From Carya illinoinensis (taxonomy: Eukaryota; Streptophyta; Magnoliopsida; Fagales; Juglandaceae): 64,000 bases of DNA. Positions 27,630-39,640 of this stretch are shown piece by piece. Under the pieces are notes generated by a model that had not been told where the DNA came from, did not search any database, and saw only the letters and a program-made list of their open reading frames with translations. The stretch spans positions 19,956,001-20,020,000 of the forward strand of contig NC_056761.1 in the NCBI RefSeq assembly GCF_018687715.1, read 5' to 3'. The translations under genes and the position numbers were made by a program. Every line of letters begins with the position of its first letter. Positions within the stretch are counted from its first letter, which is position 1.

Positions 27630-30414
27630 TTCCCATCCTCCACTCTCCACCTTATGAATTATTTTAATAAGTCCCTAGTAGACCATATGCTTCTCCACAC
27701 TAGAGACGGTTAAATGCCTAGCTTTGCATCCATAAAGCCCCCATTTCTAAAATACTTCTCTCTAAACATCACTGCTGCCAAAGAAAGGGGATATCTAAGA
27801 AATCTCCACCCTTGTTTTGCAAGAAGGGTAGTATTAAAACTTTCCAAATCTATAAAATTTTCTCCTTTCCTTTATGAACACTCATCTTCTCCCACTTCCT
27901 CTACACCATCCCCCTCCCTTCCTGCTGCCTTCCCTACCAGAATTTAGAGAGCAAAACATTGATCTTCTTACACAATCTGTTGGGAAGTTTAAACACCCCA
28001 TGGTATAAGTTGGAATAAACTGCAGGACAGCCTTGATTAAGACTTTTTTCCTAGCTTGTGACAAGAATTTATCTTTCCAACTAACCATTTTCTTCCAAAT
28101 CCTCTTTTTAAGGTTTATAAAAGTATTAAACTTTGATCTCCCTACCATAGTAGGGAGACCAAGGTATTTTTCATATGTACCACAAACAACTGAATGTCCA
28201 GTTTCCCTTATGGCCTGCTTGTCACTAGGCTGAGTGTTATTGCTAAAAAACACAGTTGTTTTATCTTTATTTAGGAACTACCCTGAGGCTTTTTTATACA
28301 CTTGCAAAACTTCTTGAATCCTTCTCCATTCCTCAATTTTAACTATGCTAAATAAGTTATAATCATCTGCAAAAAATAAATGATTGATACTAGTACCCCC
28401 TCGAGCCACTTGCACCTCTTTTGTGAACTTTCTCTTCTCATAATAGTCTAGCAAGCTACTTAAACCCTCAGCACATACAATGAATAGATAGGATGACAAA
28501 GGGTCCCATTGTCTCCACCCTCTTGAAGGCCAAAACTTAAAACTAGGTGCCCCATTAATAAGCACAAAATAGGAAGCAAATTTGACACATTTCATTACTA
28601 AATCCCTCCACTTTGTACAGAAACCAAGCTTAACTAAGGCAGCCTCCAAAAACTCCCACTCCACATAGTCATAGGCTTTAGACATGTCTAACTTCATAGC
28701 CATACTTCCCACTTTTCCCTTCTTTCTTTTCTTCATTCTCATAAGCCACCATGATATTATCACATATCAATCTTCTAGGTAGGAATGAACTTTGAGTGGG
28801 GGAAATTATCTCAGATGAAAAATGTTTAAATCTGTTTGTGATTACTTTAGAGACTATTTTGTACATGACATTACACAAACTTATGGGTCTATACTCAGAC
28901 GCTTTTCTGAGAGACTTTTTTTTTGGGATCAAAGTTAAGTAAGTATAGTTGAGATTAGGGTAAAGAGACCTATCATTCAAAAGAGCCAAGGCAGCTCTAC
29001 TTACTTCTTTAGATACTACACCCTAGTGATTATGATAGAAGCATGGTCCAAATCCATTTGGTCCAGATGCTTTTAGTGAAGCCATTTGCTTCAATGGCTC
29101 TTCCACTTCGATTTTTGTAAATCTTCTTGACAACCTTCCATTCACTTCATCTGTAACCCTTTTATTCATACCCACTAGACAGCTTTCAATCTCGGTTTGG
29201 CTTGGCTTTGAAGTTTGGAACTGATTCCCAAAAAACCTTCTAAATGTTTCTTCCGCCAATCTACTAGTTTCATCCTCCACTTCTTTGATGTAGTTTCTTT
29301 TTCTTCTTTGATTGGCACAAGCATGAAAATACTTAGTATTTCTATCACCATACTTGTACTAATTTCTTTTAGCACATTGTTTCCACCAGAGATCTTCCTT
29401 CACTAACAATAGGTGTAGCTCTGTGGATACCTTTCTAATTTCCTCCACATTACTACTACATTCCATCAGCTTGTAAGCTTTGTGAGAGCTGTGTTTTTTC
29501 TTTTGACTCCTTCCCATTCTCCTGTCTCTTGCTCTTGCTCCATCTTTGAAAGGCCTTTCTGTTATTATTCAGCAGACCAATGACACCATGCTCCTGAGCC
29601 CCATGCCTCTTCCAAGCTTCTCTCAACACCTCTTCACAATCTTCCTCTAAGGCCCAGATGGCCTCATATTTAAAGCCTTTTTTCTTTTGTTTGAACTATG
29701 AATCTACCTCTTGACACTGCATATTTAGGTGAACTAACAATGGCTTATGATCAGAAGTTCCAGCCACCATTACTTCCACACAAGCCTCGGTGTAGGTGTC
29801 CATCCATTAGGGGTTATCCATTGCTCTATCCAACCTTTCTTTAGTAAAGGTTGAATTAGTATGAGAGTTATTCCCTGTATACTTATCTCCCCTCCATCCT
29901 AAGTCATATAGATTCCTATCACTCATCAACTCTTTAAACAATTCCATTTGGCTCTTAGGTCTAGCCTTCCCCACTTCTCATCATTTGTTAGGATTTAATT
30001 AAAATCACCCACTATAAACCATCCCTCATTACCTCTAGGTTTCATAGTTTTAAGCATCCTCCGTGTCTCTTTTATTTTCTCTATTTTAGGTGATCCATAG
30101 AAGCATGTAAGCAATCATTTACTTTCCCCTTCCCCTACCACCCAAGCATTTATGTGTCTTTGTGAGAAATTGAAAATTTCAAGCTGCACCCTTGAGTCCA
30201 AAAATAGAGCCAGACCACCCACTTTCCCCACTACATCTACTACAAAACATCCTTCACACGCCAATCTTCTTTTTATTCTATCGCATTTTTTATTTCTTAA
30301 CTTAGTTTTCATGATGAAAACTATGTTGGGTCTGTTCTTCTCTACCGTAGAGTAGAGATCCTGAACTGTCTGAGGGTTCCCCAACCCCTGGTAGTTCCAA
30401 CTTAAAAGTTTCAT
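27630..30414 (-). pseudogene. LINE A ORF2: endonuclease and reverse transcriptase, broken
   Basis: Encoded the polyprotein that nicks DNA and copies the LINE RNA. The start MKLLSWNYQGLGNP (30414) is the endonuclease N-terminus, with Tyr where relatives have Cys. Reverse transcriptase blocks follow in several frames: LIPKKKSLRKASEYRPISL (near 28930), MKLDMSKAYDYVEWEFLEA (near 28690), NHLFFADDYNLF (near 28370, catalytic Asp pair retained) and KKVLIKAVLQFIPTYTM (near 28050). Multiple stops and shifts make it inactive. The thumb, zf-RVT and RNase H continue at 23157-21860 beyond the LTR-like insert. Confidence 0.8.
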
Positions 30415-30429
30415 AATGATTGGTGGGGC

Positions 30430-31761
30430 TGAAATTCAGCCTCCACCGCTACAATAGGAATATCAATAGTACCATTCTATTTCCCTTTCTTGCATGCCTT
30501 GCCAACCTCCCTAATTTCCATCTTAGTCCCGTCCCTCTTATTTTGTGTTCTCTTTTATAGCTAGCCCTTTTGTTTTGTATTTCGCACGAGGCCTTCTATT
30601 CCTTACCCCTTTCTTAGCTAGCTTTTTCACCTCCACCAGGCTGCCTTCTTCCTCAACTAAATTCACAAGACACTCTACCCTCCCCTCATTTTCGAACTAA
30701 ACTTCAACTTCTTGGAAAATAGTGTCCCCCCTTTCAATTAAACCAAATGATTTAGGCAACAAAGCAACAAAACCCATTTCCCATTCTCCCTCAACCATAC
30801 TTTTTTTTTTTCACTGACCCTTACCTCCCCACCCTCCTTTGATTTTTTGCTAACCCTCTTATCACATTCTAGTGTTTTTTCCCTCTCCATTTTTCCTTCC
30901 TCGTTCACCTCCATTTCCTTACTACCCACCTCTTCAGATTCAGTGATTCACCCCCACTTCCTCTAGATTGAAGCATATTTTCCTTTTCCTTCCTTCACCA
31001 ACTCCCCTCCTCATTTCTTTTGGAATCACTAATAAAAAAATTATTCCTATAGGACTACATAGCCCTCAGCCATTGACCATATTGAGTCTCTTATACTTCA
31101 TGACTCCCCCCTCCTTTACAACCAAGAGTCCTATGGTCAATACATCCACGAGAGAAACAAATTCTAGGCATTTTTTCATAACTAAAGGGAATCCAGATAT
31201 TGTTTCCTTTGATTGTCAGAGTTCTACCCCTTGCCAATGGTTGAGTTGTACTCTCAGGTATTTCCCCCATTCACTCCCATCTTCCTGCATATCCACTTTC
31301 TCCACTCTTCCCACCATACTCCCAACCTGTTTCCCATGCAATTCTGTCATACATGATAACGGCAAATTATGCAACCTCACCCAAAAACTCTTTAAAACAA
31401 ATTCAACTTGTTTCAGAGGAGTATACCCATTGAATTCCTTCAGAACCAGTAGTTGATTGCCAAACAACCAGAGTCTCCTAGACCAGACCTTTTGTTTATC
31501 AGCAACATTATCAAAGACAATAGTGAAAATATTTGGACTCACCTCAGTAAACTGTGCCTTTTTGCTAATCCTTCATATTCTTGCCAACGTAGTTTCCATC
31601 GCCTCCTTGCTAATAAGCTTTTTCGAGCAGAACTTCCCTAGTTGAGACCTCTGTTCTTTCATCATCAGATCCCTCAGCACGTCATCATCAATCTCGATTG
31701 CCCTTCTTTCCTCTTCTAGCAACCTCAATGCCTTCCACTTCTTCTCTAAATCCTCCATCAT
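30430..31761 (-). pseudogene. LINE A ORF1 (gag-like, DUF4283 type), broken
   Basis: Nucleic-acid-binding protein of the LINE particle. The start MMEDLEKKWKALRLLEEE (31761) and the DUF4283-type stretch (31542-31216, including LKSFWVRLHNLP and VGSMVGRVEKVD) are recognisable. Frames then break, and the C-terminal part towards 30430 is low complexity (Lys/Glu-rich near 30738-30929). Confidence 0.65.
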
Positions 31762-32000
31762 TCTGTAAGTTTCACTAACATTGCATTGAGCAATGACCTC
31801 ACCAGCAAATTTTCCACCCTCTTCGCCGTAATCTACGATGCCTCTCTACCACCTGAAAACATAAAGCTGCTAGAAAAACTTTCCGAAACGACCAGGACCA
31901 CCTCCAGATTCCCTCTTGTCCATTATAACAGCCTCACGTGCCTCAAGCGCTACTCACACTCCACTCCTTTTTCCGAGAGAAAAAGAAGAGACTCGTCAAT

Positions 32001-32600
32001 ATTTCCTAAGAGATGAGATAGTTTGTTTAACCACATGAGGCCTTAAAGCGATAAGTTCAACATAATTCTTTTATAAAAAGGTGAATTCCTTTTTTAAAAA
32101 TGTCTTAACAAGTTTAATATTTTTTAGATACTACGCAAGACTTGTCTATTTGAAAAAATTTGTACCTAACATTACTCTTAATCTTTTCAAAAAAATAAAA
32201 ATAAAAATTGAATCAATCTTCAAAATTAGTGTTGATGTTATCTTAGCCAATTTTTTAGCCAAATATTAATCTTTAGGAGCAATAAAAGGAAACATGCAAT
32301 CAACCATATTACAATTATCAAGCTTAAGGGGAGGTTGGTGCCATTATCAAGCACTGCTGAAAAATAGTAAAATGCATTTCTAATTTTCTAGGCTGACTCC
32401 TTGATTTTTCTAATCTTCATTAGATAACAGAAGAGTAACGAAATATAAATAGGAGTTAAACACTGTTCAATTCAAAATTCCTAGAGATGATAATATTTGT
32501 TTAATTAGAAGAAAAAATATATAGATATTTTAAATCGAGTAGATAATGGAACATGGAGTTGTGCAGCAAAGCCAAGTTTGACCATTAGAGCATCGGCACA
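32001..32600. other. Spacer, no gene recognised
   Basis: AT-rich sequence between the LINE 5' end and the small DNA elements. No domain or element terminus recognised. Confidence 0.45.
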
Positions 32601-33024
32601 AGGGTTTTAAAATAAAAATCAGTAAATTGGTCTAAATTGAACTGGTGTATTTGGTTAGGTACCGATTTTATTTTATTTTTTAAATTGGTTTCAAATGGTT
32701 CCAGTGCTGATTTTGATTTATTTATTTATTTTTTTGTTTTACATCAGACCAAATTGGACAGTTCCGTTTCATATATATATATATATTTATTTTTATTATA
32801 TACAAATAATTTTTTATAATATTTATTTATATTATATATTATATACTAAAATTTGAAATTTTGAAATCTTACAAGTCATGCGTAATAATCTAATAACATA
32901 AAATTAATATAATATTTGATATAACATAAAATAAAAATCAATCCTATAAGTCTTATTATACCATTGGATACAATATATAAATTTTAATTTTATAGCATAA
33001 AATTAATATAACATAAAGGTGCAG

Positions 33025-33206
33025 TTTGGATAATGAGTTGAGATAAAAGTTAAAAATTGAACAAAATATTATTCGAATATTATTTTTTAATATTATTATT
33101 ATTTCTAAAATTTGAAAACATTAAATTATTTATTATATTTTATGTGGTAATTTGAAAAAATTGTAATGATGAGATGAGATGAGAGAAAACACTTCCTACA
33201 TCCAAA
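33025..33206 (+). mobile_element. MITE, TTTGGAT/GAGATGAGAT family (best copy)
   Basis: Starts TTTGGATAATGAG and ends ACATCCAAA, giving TTTGGAT-type inverted ends. The interior has AATATTATTATTATTT and TGATGAGATGAGATGAGAG blocks and no coding capacity. Relatives lie at 14459-14650 (minus) and about 21680-21815. Confidence 0.6.
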
Positions 33207-33285
33207 TGGGGCCAAAATTGTTTAATTTAAGTAACCGTCATATTATCACTAACATATATGGTAATATGATATTTATAAATAATGT

Positions 33286-33725
33286 ACATATACCATTGTT
33301 TTTGGTACCGTACTGTACCGGCCATTCCGTACCAGTCCCTAGGCCGGTACAGGTATGACACTTGTTTCATACCGACTAAAATACCGGCCGTACCGGCTTA
33401 TATTTCAACCTGTACTGGCCTGTACCAGCCGGTATTTCGGCCTTTATCTTTTTTTTTTTTTTCATTTTTTTAAGCTATAATCTCATTTTTTGATCCCCAA
33501 TTCATACTAAACTATTTATAATTTATATATACATATATATTCATGTATAATTTATTCATATATAGACTATTATTTTGAAATATAATTTATATATATATTT
33601 CTATATATAATTTATTTATATATCGACTATCCCGAAACGTACACGAAACGGTACTGGTATCGAAATGGTTCCAGTGCCTTGATCAGTACAACATCCGGTA
33701 CGGTATTCAAAACATTGACATATAC
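33286..33725. mobile_element. 424-bp hAT-type MITE with 8-bp target duplication
   Basis: The element at 33294-33717 starts CATTGTTTTTGGTACCGTAC and ends with a near complement (GTACGGTATTCAAAACATTG). It is flanked by exact ACATATAC copies (33286-33293 and 33718-33725). Eight bases and the CA(A/T)TG start point to hAT. The interior repeats ACCGGCC and GTACCGG blocks on both strands, so it may fold. No coding capacity. Confidence 0.7.
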
Positions 33726-33819
33726 TATAATAGTTTTACTATAATTCTTATTTTTTGTTACATATCATTTTTATATTTAGACAATGTTTTTAAAATTTTA
33801 CCAAAATATAAGCGCGACA

Positions 33820-34566
33820 TATACTATAGTTTTACTAAGCTTGACTTTTTAAGCATCCGAGCTTGCTAGTTCATTGGAAAAATCGGTAAAATCATATTGA
33901 ATAGAAATTGAAAATCGAAAGTACCGGTTTCGAAAGTGAATCAGTCTGGTATCGATTTTTCAATTCTTAAAACTAGTGTATATAGGTTAGGTTATAAAAT
34001 AGACCTAAAAGTAGACTGAACCAAAACAGTTACACCCGTGATCTGCAATGAGGTACCTAAAATTTTAGCATAATTTACTTAAGAACGTCACTTTTTGTAA
34101 AATTAATCAAAATTTGTCGAGTATTAGATTAGTCATCATTCTCTTTGTAGTAATAAAATATTATTTCTTCATCATCAGTACTCATTTTGATGCACGTCTA
34201 TAAATCACCATAGATTAGCTAAAATATGACTAATTAGATAAAATCCTGGCACCTACTTTCACTACTCTAACCATGCATCTTGACATGCCTTTGGGATCTA
34301 CAGTATGGAAACTAAAGTGATCCATTGGTCTTCCGACTCCAACTTAAGCAGTAGAGTAACCAGAACTCAGATAATTGGATTTTGATTGTTGTTTTCGTCT
34401 TAGGTAGACCCAGGCCAGAAACTGGATGACCTTACCTGGGCCAGTATGGTTATGGAATCTAGGTACTGGGTTTAAATTCCAATACTCAGGTTCTATTTAA
34501 AAAACTGCGTTTAGGAACAAAACAATGTCCTTTCAGGCTGATGGTTAAAATACTTACCCTACCCTC
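33820..34566. other. Spacer, no gene recognised
   Basis: The left part (to about 33985) has TCGGTAAAATC and TTTTCAATTCTTAAAACTAGTG, possibly a terminus related to sequence near 32605 (see findings). The rest looks unremarkable. Confidence 0.35.
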
Positions 34567-35442
34567 TGATAACCCGCTACTTCTTTCTTCTTTAATTATG
34601 AGCTTCAATCCACATGCTAAGCCTCGTTGGCGTATTTTAAAAGATATAAAGCGAATTTCGAAGCAAGATAAATATTTTAAAGCTTATGGATATTTTAAAT
34701 ATTTTGAAAATATTTATATGTGATATTTCCAATGCTATTGGGCTAAACTTGTTTTTAAATAACATAATTATAATATTTTGATGAGCTCTAAAAGTATTAT
34801 AATCATGAAAAATTATTTAAATAAATTATTTTAATCATTTAAGAATATTACGAGATTTAACTTTACATTGAAAATTTTAAATTAATTTAAATGATTTTAT
34901 TCTATTTAAGTAATTAACGAGATTTCATCATTTTAAATAATGATGAAGGAATATTATTTTATAAATTTTAGTTTATAAAATAATATTTTATCTTAATTTC
35001 TCTTAGTGTTATATTTTAAATAAAACACTTATGCATTTTCAAATCAGTATTTAAACTCATCGATAGATAGTTTTGAAGATCCCAAACTATTAAATACCCA
35101 GGCCCCTATATTTTTCCCTCTCTCTCTCCTCTCCCTTCTCCCAGCCCGATACACGGCTCTATCCCCCTCCACCCGTGCGGTTCATCTCTCGCAACCAGTG
35201 CCACCACTAACCGCCAGCTCCACCTTCACCACCGGCAGCTCCTCCTCTCGCTGGCTAGTCCATCCCCACCAGTGGTGAGTCCCACTGGCAACCCCCTTTC
35301 TCTCCTCCTCCCTTTAACTAAATGGGTATGAAAACCCATTTATTAGCCCCTACCGCGACTGTACGCGGCGAACGTGGCCACCAACCGTCACCAATAGCTT
35401 CACTACCTCATGAGCTTCCCTTCCATAGCCTCCTCTTCCTCC

Positions 35443-35498
<56 letters not shown>
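35443..35498. repeat. (CT)n microsatellite
   Basis: An uninterrupted CT run of about 55 bp within the C/T-rich block. Confidence 0.95.
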
Positions 35499-35499
<1 letters not shown>

Positions 35500-36237
35500 C
35501 TGGGCTACCTCAAGCACGGGCTCCTTTTGCACGGCTTCACTGTGCGTAGCTTCTAGCACCGCCGTACGAGGCCAGCTGGGCCACCAAGCACCACCACCGT
35601 GCTCCCTAGCCACCAAGGAACCACTAGCACCCCTCCACCTCCCCCATGAGCCTCTCTCTCTCTCTACCTGAAATGGGTCTCTCTTGGCTTAGATCTATCA
35701 CCGACGGGCCGTAGCGCCACCGTGCTCCACCTCCCCTGCCACCAAGCACTTCCACTAGCCTCTCTCTTCCTCCCCCTAGCTTTCCACGAAATTCTATAAC
35801 CTTCCTCCACCTTAAGCACCCTCACTCTCTCTCGGATGCACTGTTCACGGTGTGATGCCGCAGTGCTCCGCCACCTCAGACCACCATGCTGCCACCTTGA
35901 GCATTTCCAAGACCACGCCTAGCTATTCCCAAGCTCTAACTGCCATCGTATGTGGTGTTAATCGCCACGTATAGCTCCTCCGACGCTCTGATCTTGACGG
36001 GCAACGAGCGGCGTATGAGTTATCCCGTCGATGGTATAACCCTCTATCTCTTATTATTTATGATATATGTTAGTTAATAGGTTGTAAACCGTGTTGTTAG
36101 TAATTGTGGAGTGCGCTGCATAGTTGTAAAGTGAAGTGTGGTTGTGTGACAAAGTGTTAGGCATAATCATGTAGTGTTTTGCATTGTGCTGTGAAGTATG
36201 TGTGTGAGGTGTATACCGTAGTTGTGATATGGTGTGG

Positions 36238-36390
36238 TGTGTGAAGGGAGTACATGTGGAGTGTACTCCATGTAGTGCAGCGACGCACCGTGTGACATGT
36301 GCCGTGGTGATGTGTGGCATAGAGTGAAGAGAGTGCACGTGGCGTGTGCTCTTTGTTATATAGCAATGCATCATAAGGCATGTCACATAT
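36238..36390. repeat. Diverged tandem duplication, about 85-bp period
   Basis: Two copies of a block (GTGTGAAGGGAGTACATGTG and AGAGTGAAGAGAGTGCACGTG, then TGTRCTC, AGCRAYGCA and a CATGTSRCAT-like end) lie next to each other. The His/Thr-rich open frame on the other strand (36054-36506) is a by-product. Confidence 0.55.
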
Positions 36391-38631
36391 AAAAGGATGG
36401 TTGCATAGTTGAGAAGCGTATGATGTATTGTATAGCGTTGGGAATTGTGTAACAGTGTCCCAAAATAGCTGTTATATTGCTTGTAGTCCAAGGTGACGGA
36501 TGTCACATTGTGGTTGACTTATGGCTGAGAGTATGTGTGAAGTGATGGAAAAGTATTAGAGTAGTGCAGCGGAAGCATGACAGGCATTGTACTGTAACTT
36601 GAGATTTGTCTCAAGCTATGTGATGTGTCAGAGGTGCATTTGTGGATGCAGTCCTCTTGTTAAGTGTTGAGATGAACTTGTACAGGGCCAGGAAGTAGGA
36701 AGAGTCCTATCGATAGGGTTTGAACAAGTTGGTATCGGAGTATGGAGCTTGTTTATACAAGCGGACAATCATTGAACTATAAGTTGATCTTAGGTGATAA
36801 AAGTGATAAGATACATGTGCCTCTGTCCATACACGAGTGCCGGACAGGTTTACCATATGTAATGGATAATCTATCTTGAGTACAGTTACACGATGTTTTA
36901 GCCTCAGAGTTGGCTTTAAGTCGTGTGGTGTATATGGATGGGAATGAGGATTGAGTATGGGCTAGGATGCATGAAGGTAGTAATGGGTAAGTTGTCTAGA
37001 ATTGGGATGCGTGACTTAGTCAGTCTGAGTCATGCGTCGACATGTGGTTGATAGAAGAATACGACGAAGGTCTTAATGTCTTAACCTTAAGGTAAATTAC
37101 GAAGGGTCACTTTAAGGAATAAGACTCCGAAAGTTTTAGCATGGTAAATGGCATGTAAGAGCCCATGGATGGATGGAGAGTGTTCCAAGTGAAGCATAGT
37201 TCTATTTTTAACATAGTTACTTATGCATTAGATAGAGAATGACGTAAGGTTATGTCTATGCATGTAGGTTACCATCTGACACGCACACGAATGAACTGCA
37301 TGGAATGAGTATGGCATGAAGTCTAGATAAGTATTGAGTTCATACTCTTCTAGAGTTTTCTTAAATAAATGAAGACGAAAATGGAACGCTTTTACTTTAA
37401 AATGAAAACGAAAGGTTTTCTCTATGAGACACTCTTTACAAAAAAGAAAGCTAAGCATAATTTTTCAAGTATAAGTATGTGATGGCCCTCCTTGGCAACC
37501 CCTTTTCATGCACCCAAAGTATGTATGTGTATGCATGTAGGTGGATGCTATAAGTGGTATGTATTGTATGTATGTTCATGAAAAGAAACGAACCGAAACT
37601 TTAAAAGATGCATGAACTGACATTTTTAAATGATGCAAATGAAAGAAAACTGCTTTTAAAATGACTTTATGAATGAAATTAACCAAAGAACTGTAAAGAA
37701 TCGTAAGAGCTGAATGAAAGGATTGTAAAGAACTGTAAAGTACTGAACATACTAAAAAGGAACGAAAGGACTATAAAGGAATGAATGGACTTGATGGATG
37801 ATGTATGAAGATACATAACGACCATATGAAAAGAAAAGGAAAAGGTACCGAAGGACTAGACTGGACAGATTGCAATGCTGGATAAGTAGTACTGGTAGTG
37901 CACCAAGTGCTGCACCTTAATGGAATGGATTCCCAACCCGTGGCCACAAGTGAAATCAAGTCCAAAAGACCATTAACCCCAACACATGGGGCACAACAGT
38001 GTGCAACGACCAATAAAAGCGATAATAAAATAATGTATGCATGTTAAGAAATAATGCATATATGTATGAAAAGACGTATGCATAAATGTATGTAAGAAAA
38101 TATATATGCATGAAAAGACTCTTTAAGAAATGAAGGTAGCAAGGTGTGGGGAACTGTTTTACGAGAAGAAAGCATGTTTAAAAGAAAAATCCCACCTCGC
38201 AATGTTTTAAAACTAACATAATGTCTATGCATGCTATGTATACGATATGTATGGAGTGATGAATGCATAACTAAAAACCTATGTTATTATATTTTAACTG
38301 TATGAAGTAATGCTTACGAGTCATTGACTCATTTTAATTTTGATGTGTGCCCTCCCAGGGACAAGATGGACATGATGTGTCAGGACAGGCATAGCCTAAG
38401 GGGAAGAGCACGAAAGCCTAGGCTTGATATTTTGTACAAGAAACTTTAATTATGAAAATTAATGTTTTTTTTTGTAACCTTTTTAATTAAGAAAATAATT
38501 TTTATTTATAAACATGGAGTCTTTTGTATCCTGGCATGAAAGGAAAATAAATTTTCAAAAGGATTCGTAATTCCCGTCTATTTTTATTAAAATCATTTTC
38601 TAAAGGACCCACCACAAGGACAGGCGTTACA

Positions 38632-38985
38632 TGCCCCATATCAATCTCACTCTCTCTCTGTGTCGATTGAAGCTTCGTTGCCTTGTGGTCGTCATCTTCA
38701 TCACTCTCTATCACTCCTTCTCTCCCGCATAGCTTTTTCCTGCTTTAGAGCTTCTCTCCTTGGCGTCAGCTCCTGGTTCAGAGCTTCTCTCTAGATTTGA
38801 TGCCAACAACAAGGTAACATCCCAAACCCTAGCACTCGATCCCTATTCCTTTTTGCACTATAGTAAAATTTGGTGTCAATCGCTTCTACTATGGGATTAA
38901 TAAAATTTCAATTTCTACCATGGTTGGTGCTATTTTATAAAATTTTGTTGATTTTATTAGGTTGATATATAAAATTTCTACTATG
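38632..38985. other. Short spacer between LTR-like elements
   Basis: A C/T-rich stretch, then TTTCTACTATG-type repeats (about 38885, 38920 and 38978). No gene recognised. Confidence 0.4.
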
Positions 38986-39640
38986 CCTATTATTAACGTC
39001 GTATTTTATACACTTTTAGGCCAGGCTCTAGGGACTTGGGTCTTCGGGCTTTCACCTGCATACTTAGAGAAAAACACAGAGAGTTGGGGGCCTTGGTGGC
39101 GGCTGGGGTGTCTTCGATGCTTAAGTTAGTATCACCTTAGTAGTTTGTGTGAGAAAGTAGAGAAATCAGAGAGCATTATTCGTACCTGGGAATAGGCTTT
39201 TATACTAGGTTTCTGGGGGGAATCGTCCATACCCCATGGTAGGAGTATATGTTCCCTCAGCTGTTCTTTTAGTCAGATTCCTTTAATGCGGTGTGGCTTA
39301 TAGGGTGGTGCAATTAATGTGGTGTACCTTCCTGTCCCTTCTATCATGCGGGTGCACATCCTCAGGCTCCTCATCCTCCCTTACTATCAAAAGATCAAAG
39401 GCACCTTGTAGTTCTCCCTAACTTGCCTGTACAGTGTTTCCTAAGGTTAGTCATCATAAGGGAATGTCAGTGGGATGTGTCCCCTCATTCCTTGCATTTT
39501 GGGATCTCCTACATGATTATGGCCACGGACCGGTTGTAGGCTTGAGGTCGAGGGGCAGTCCAGTTGGGCTAGGCTCCCCCTCGTACTTGGCCTTGTCTTT
39601 TGGGTCTTTGGCTCGAGGGGAAAAATCCCCTTACACCTAT
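38986..39640 (-). mobile_element. Solo LTR (gypsy-like), minus strand, 645 bp
   Basis: On the minus strand the LTR (39635-38991) starts TGTAAGGGGATTTTTCCCC, has a TATAAAAGCC promoter-like motif (plus 39207-39216), and ends GACGTTAATA, probably a decayed TTAACA. The exact 5-bp duplication CCTAT flanks it (38986-38990 and 39636-39640). No internal region or partner LTR is present. The open frame at 39434-39649 is antisense LTR sequence. Confidence 0.6.

Larger units (their letters stand above)
27622..32000 (-). mobile_element. LINE A, 5' part (ORF1, endonuclease, reverse transcriptase)
   Basis: Read on the minus strand from about 32000. A leader is followed by an ORF1 remnant (from 31761), the endonuclease (30414-30115) and the reverse transcriptase (about 29280-27880). 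With 21835-23162 the LINE totals about 5.7 kb, near full length. I could not define target duplications. Confidence 0.8.
34567..38631 (+). mobile_element. Possible long gypsy-type LTR, about 4.1 kb
   Basis: Proposed from TGATAACCCGC at the left to GGCGTTACA at the right. An AT-rich left third, a C/T-rich leader-like block with many CACC motifs (35100-36000), then a purine/GT-rich part without reading frames resemble long plant LTRs. No target duplication is seen, the left boundary is a guess, and no coding domains occur. It includes a (CT)n run, a tandem duplication at 36238-36390 and short GAACTGTAAAG-type repeats (37680-37790). Confidence 0.35.

Noticed and set aside
32588..32830. A complete MITE beginning GAGCATCGGCACAAGGG
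   Set aside because: I could not find a matching opposite terminus or target duplication nearby; mentioned only as part of a weak larger-element hypothesis.
34541..34723. A 60-residue plus-strand frame
   Set aside because: Short, AT-rich, no domain; overlaps the guessed left edge of a long LTR.
36054..36506. A 150-residue His/Thr-rich minus-strand frame
   Set aside because: Arises from GT-rich duplicated sequence; no domain and no gene context.
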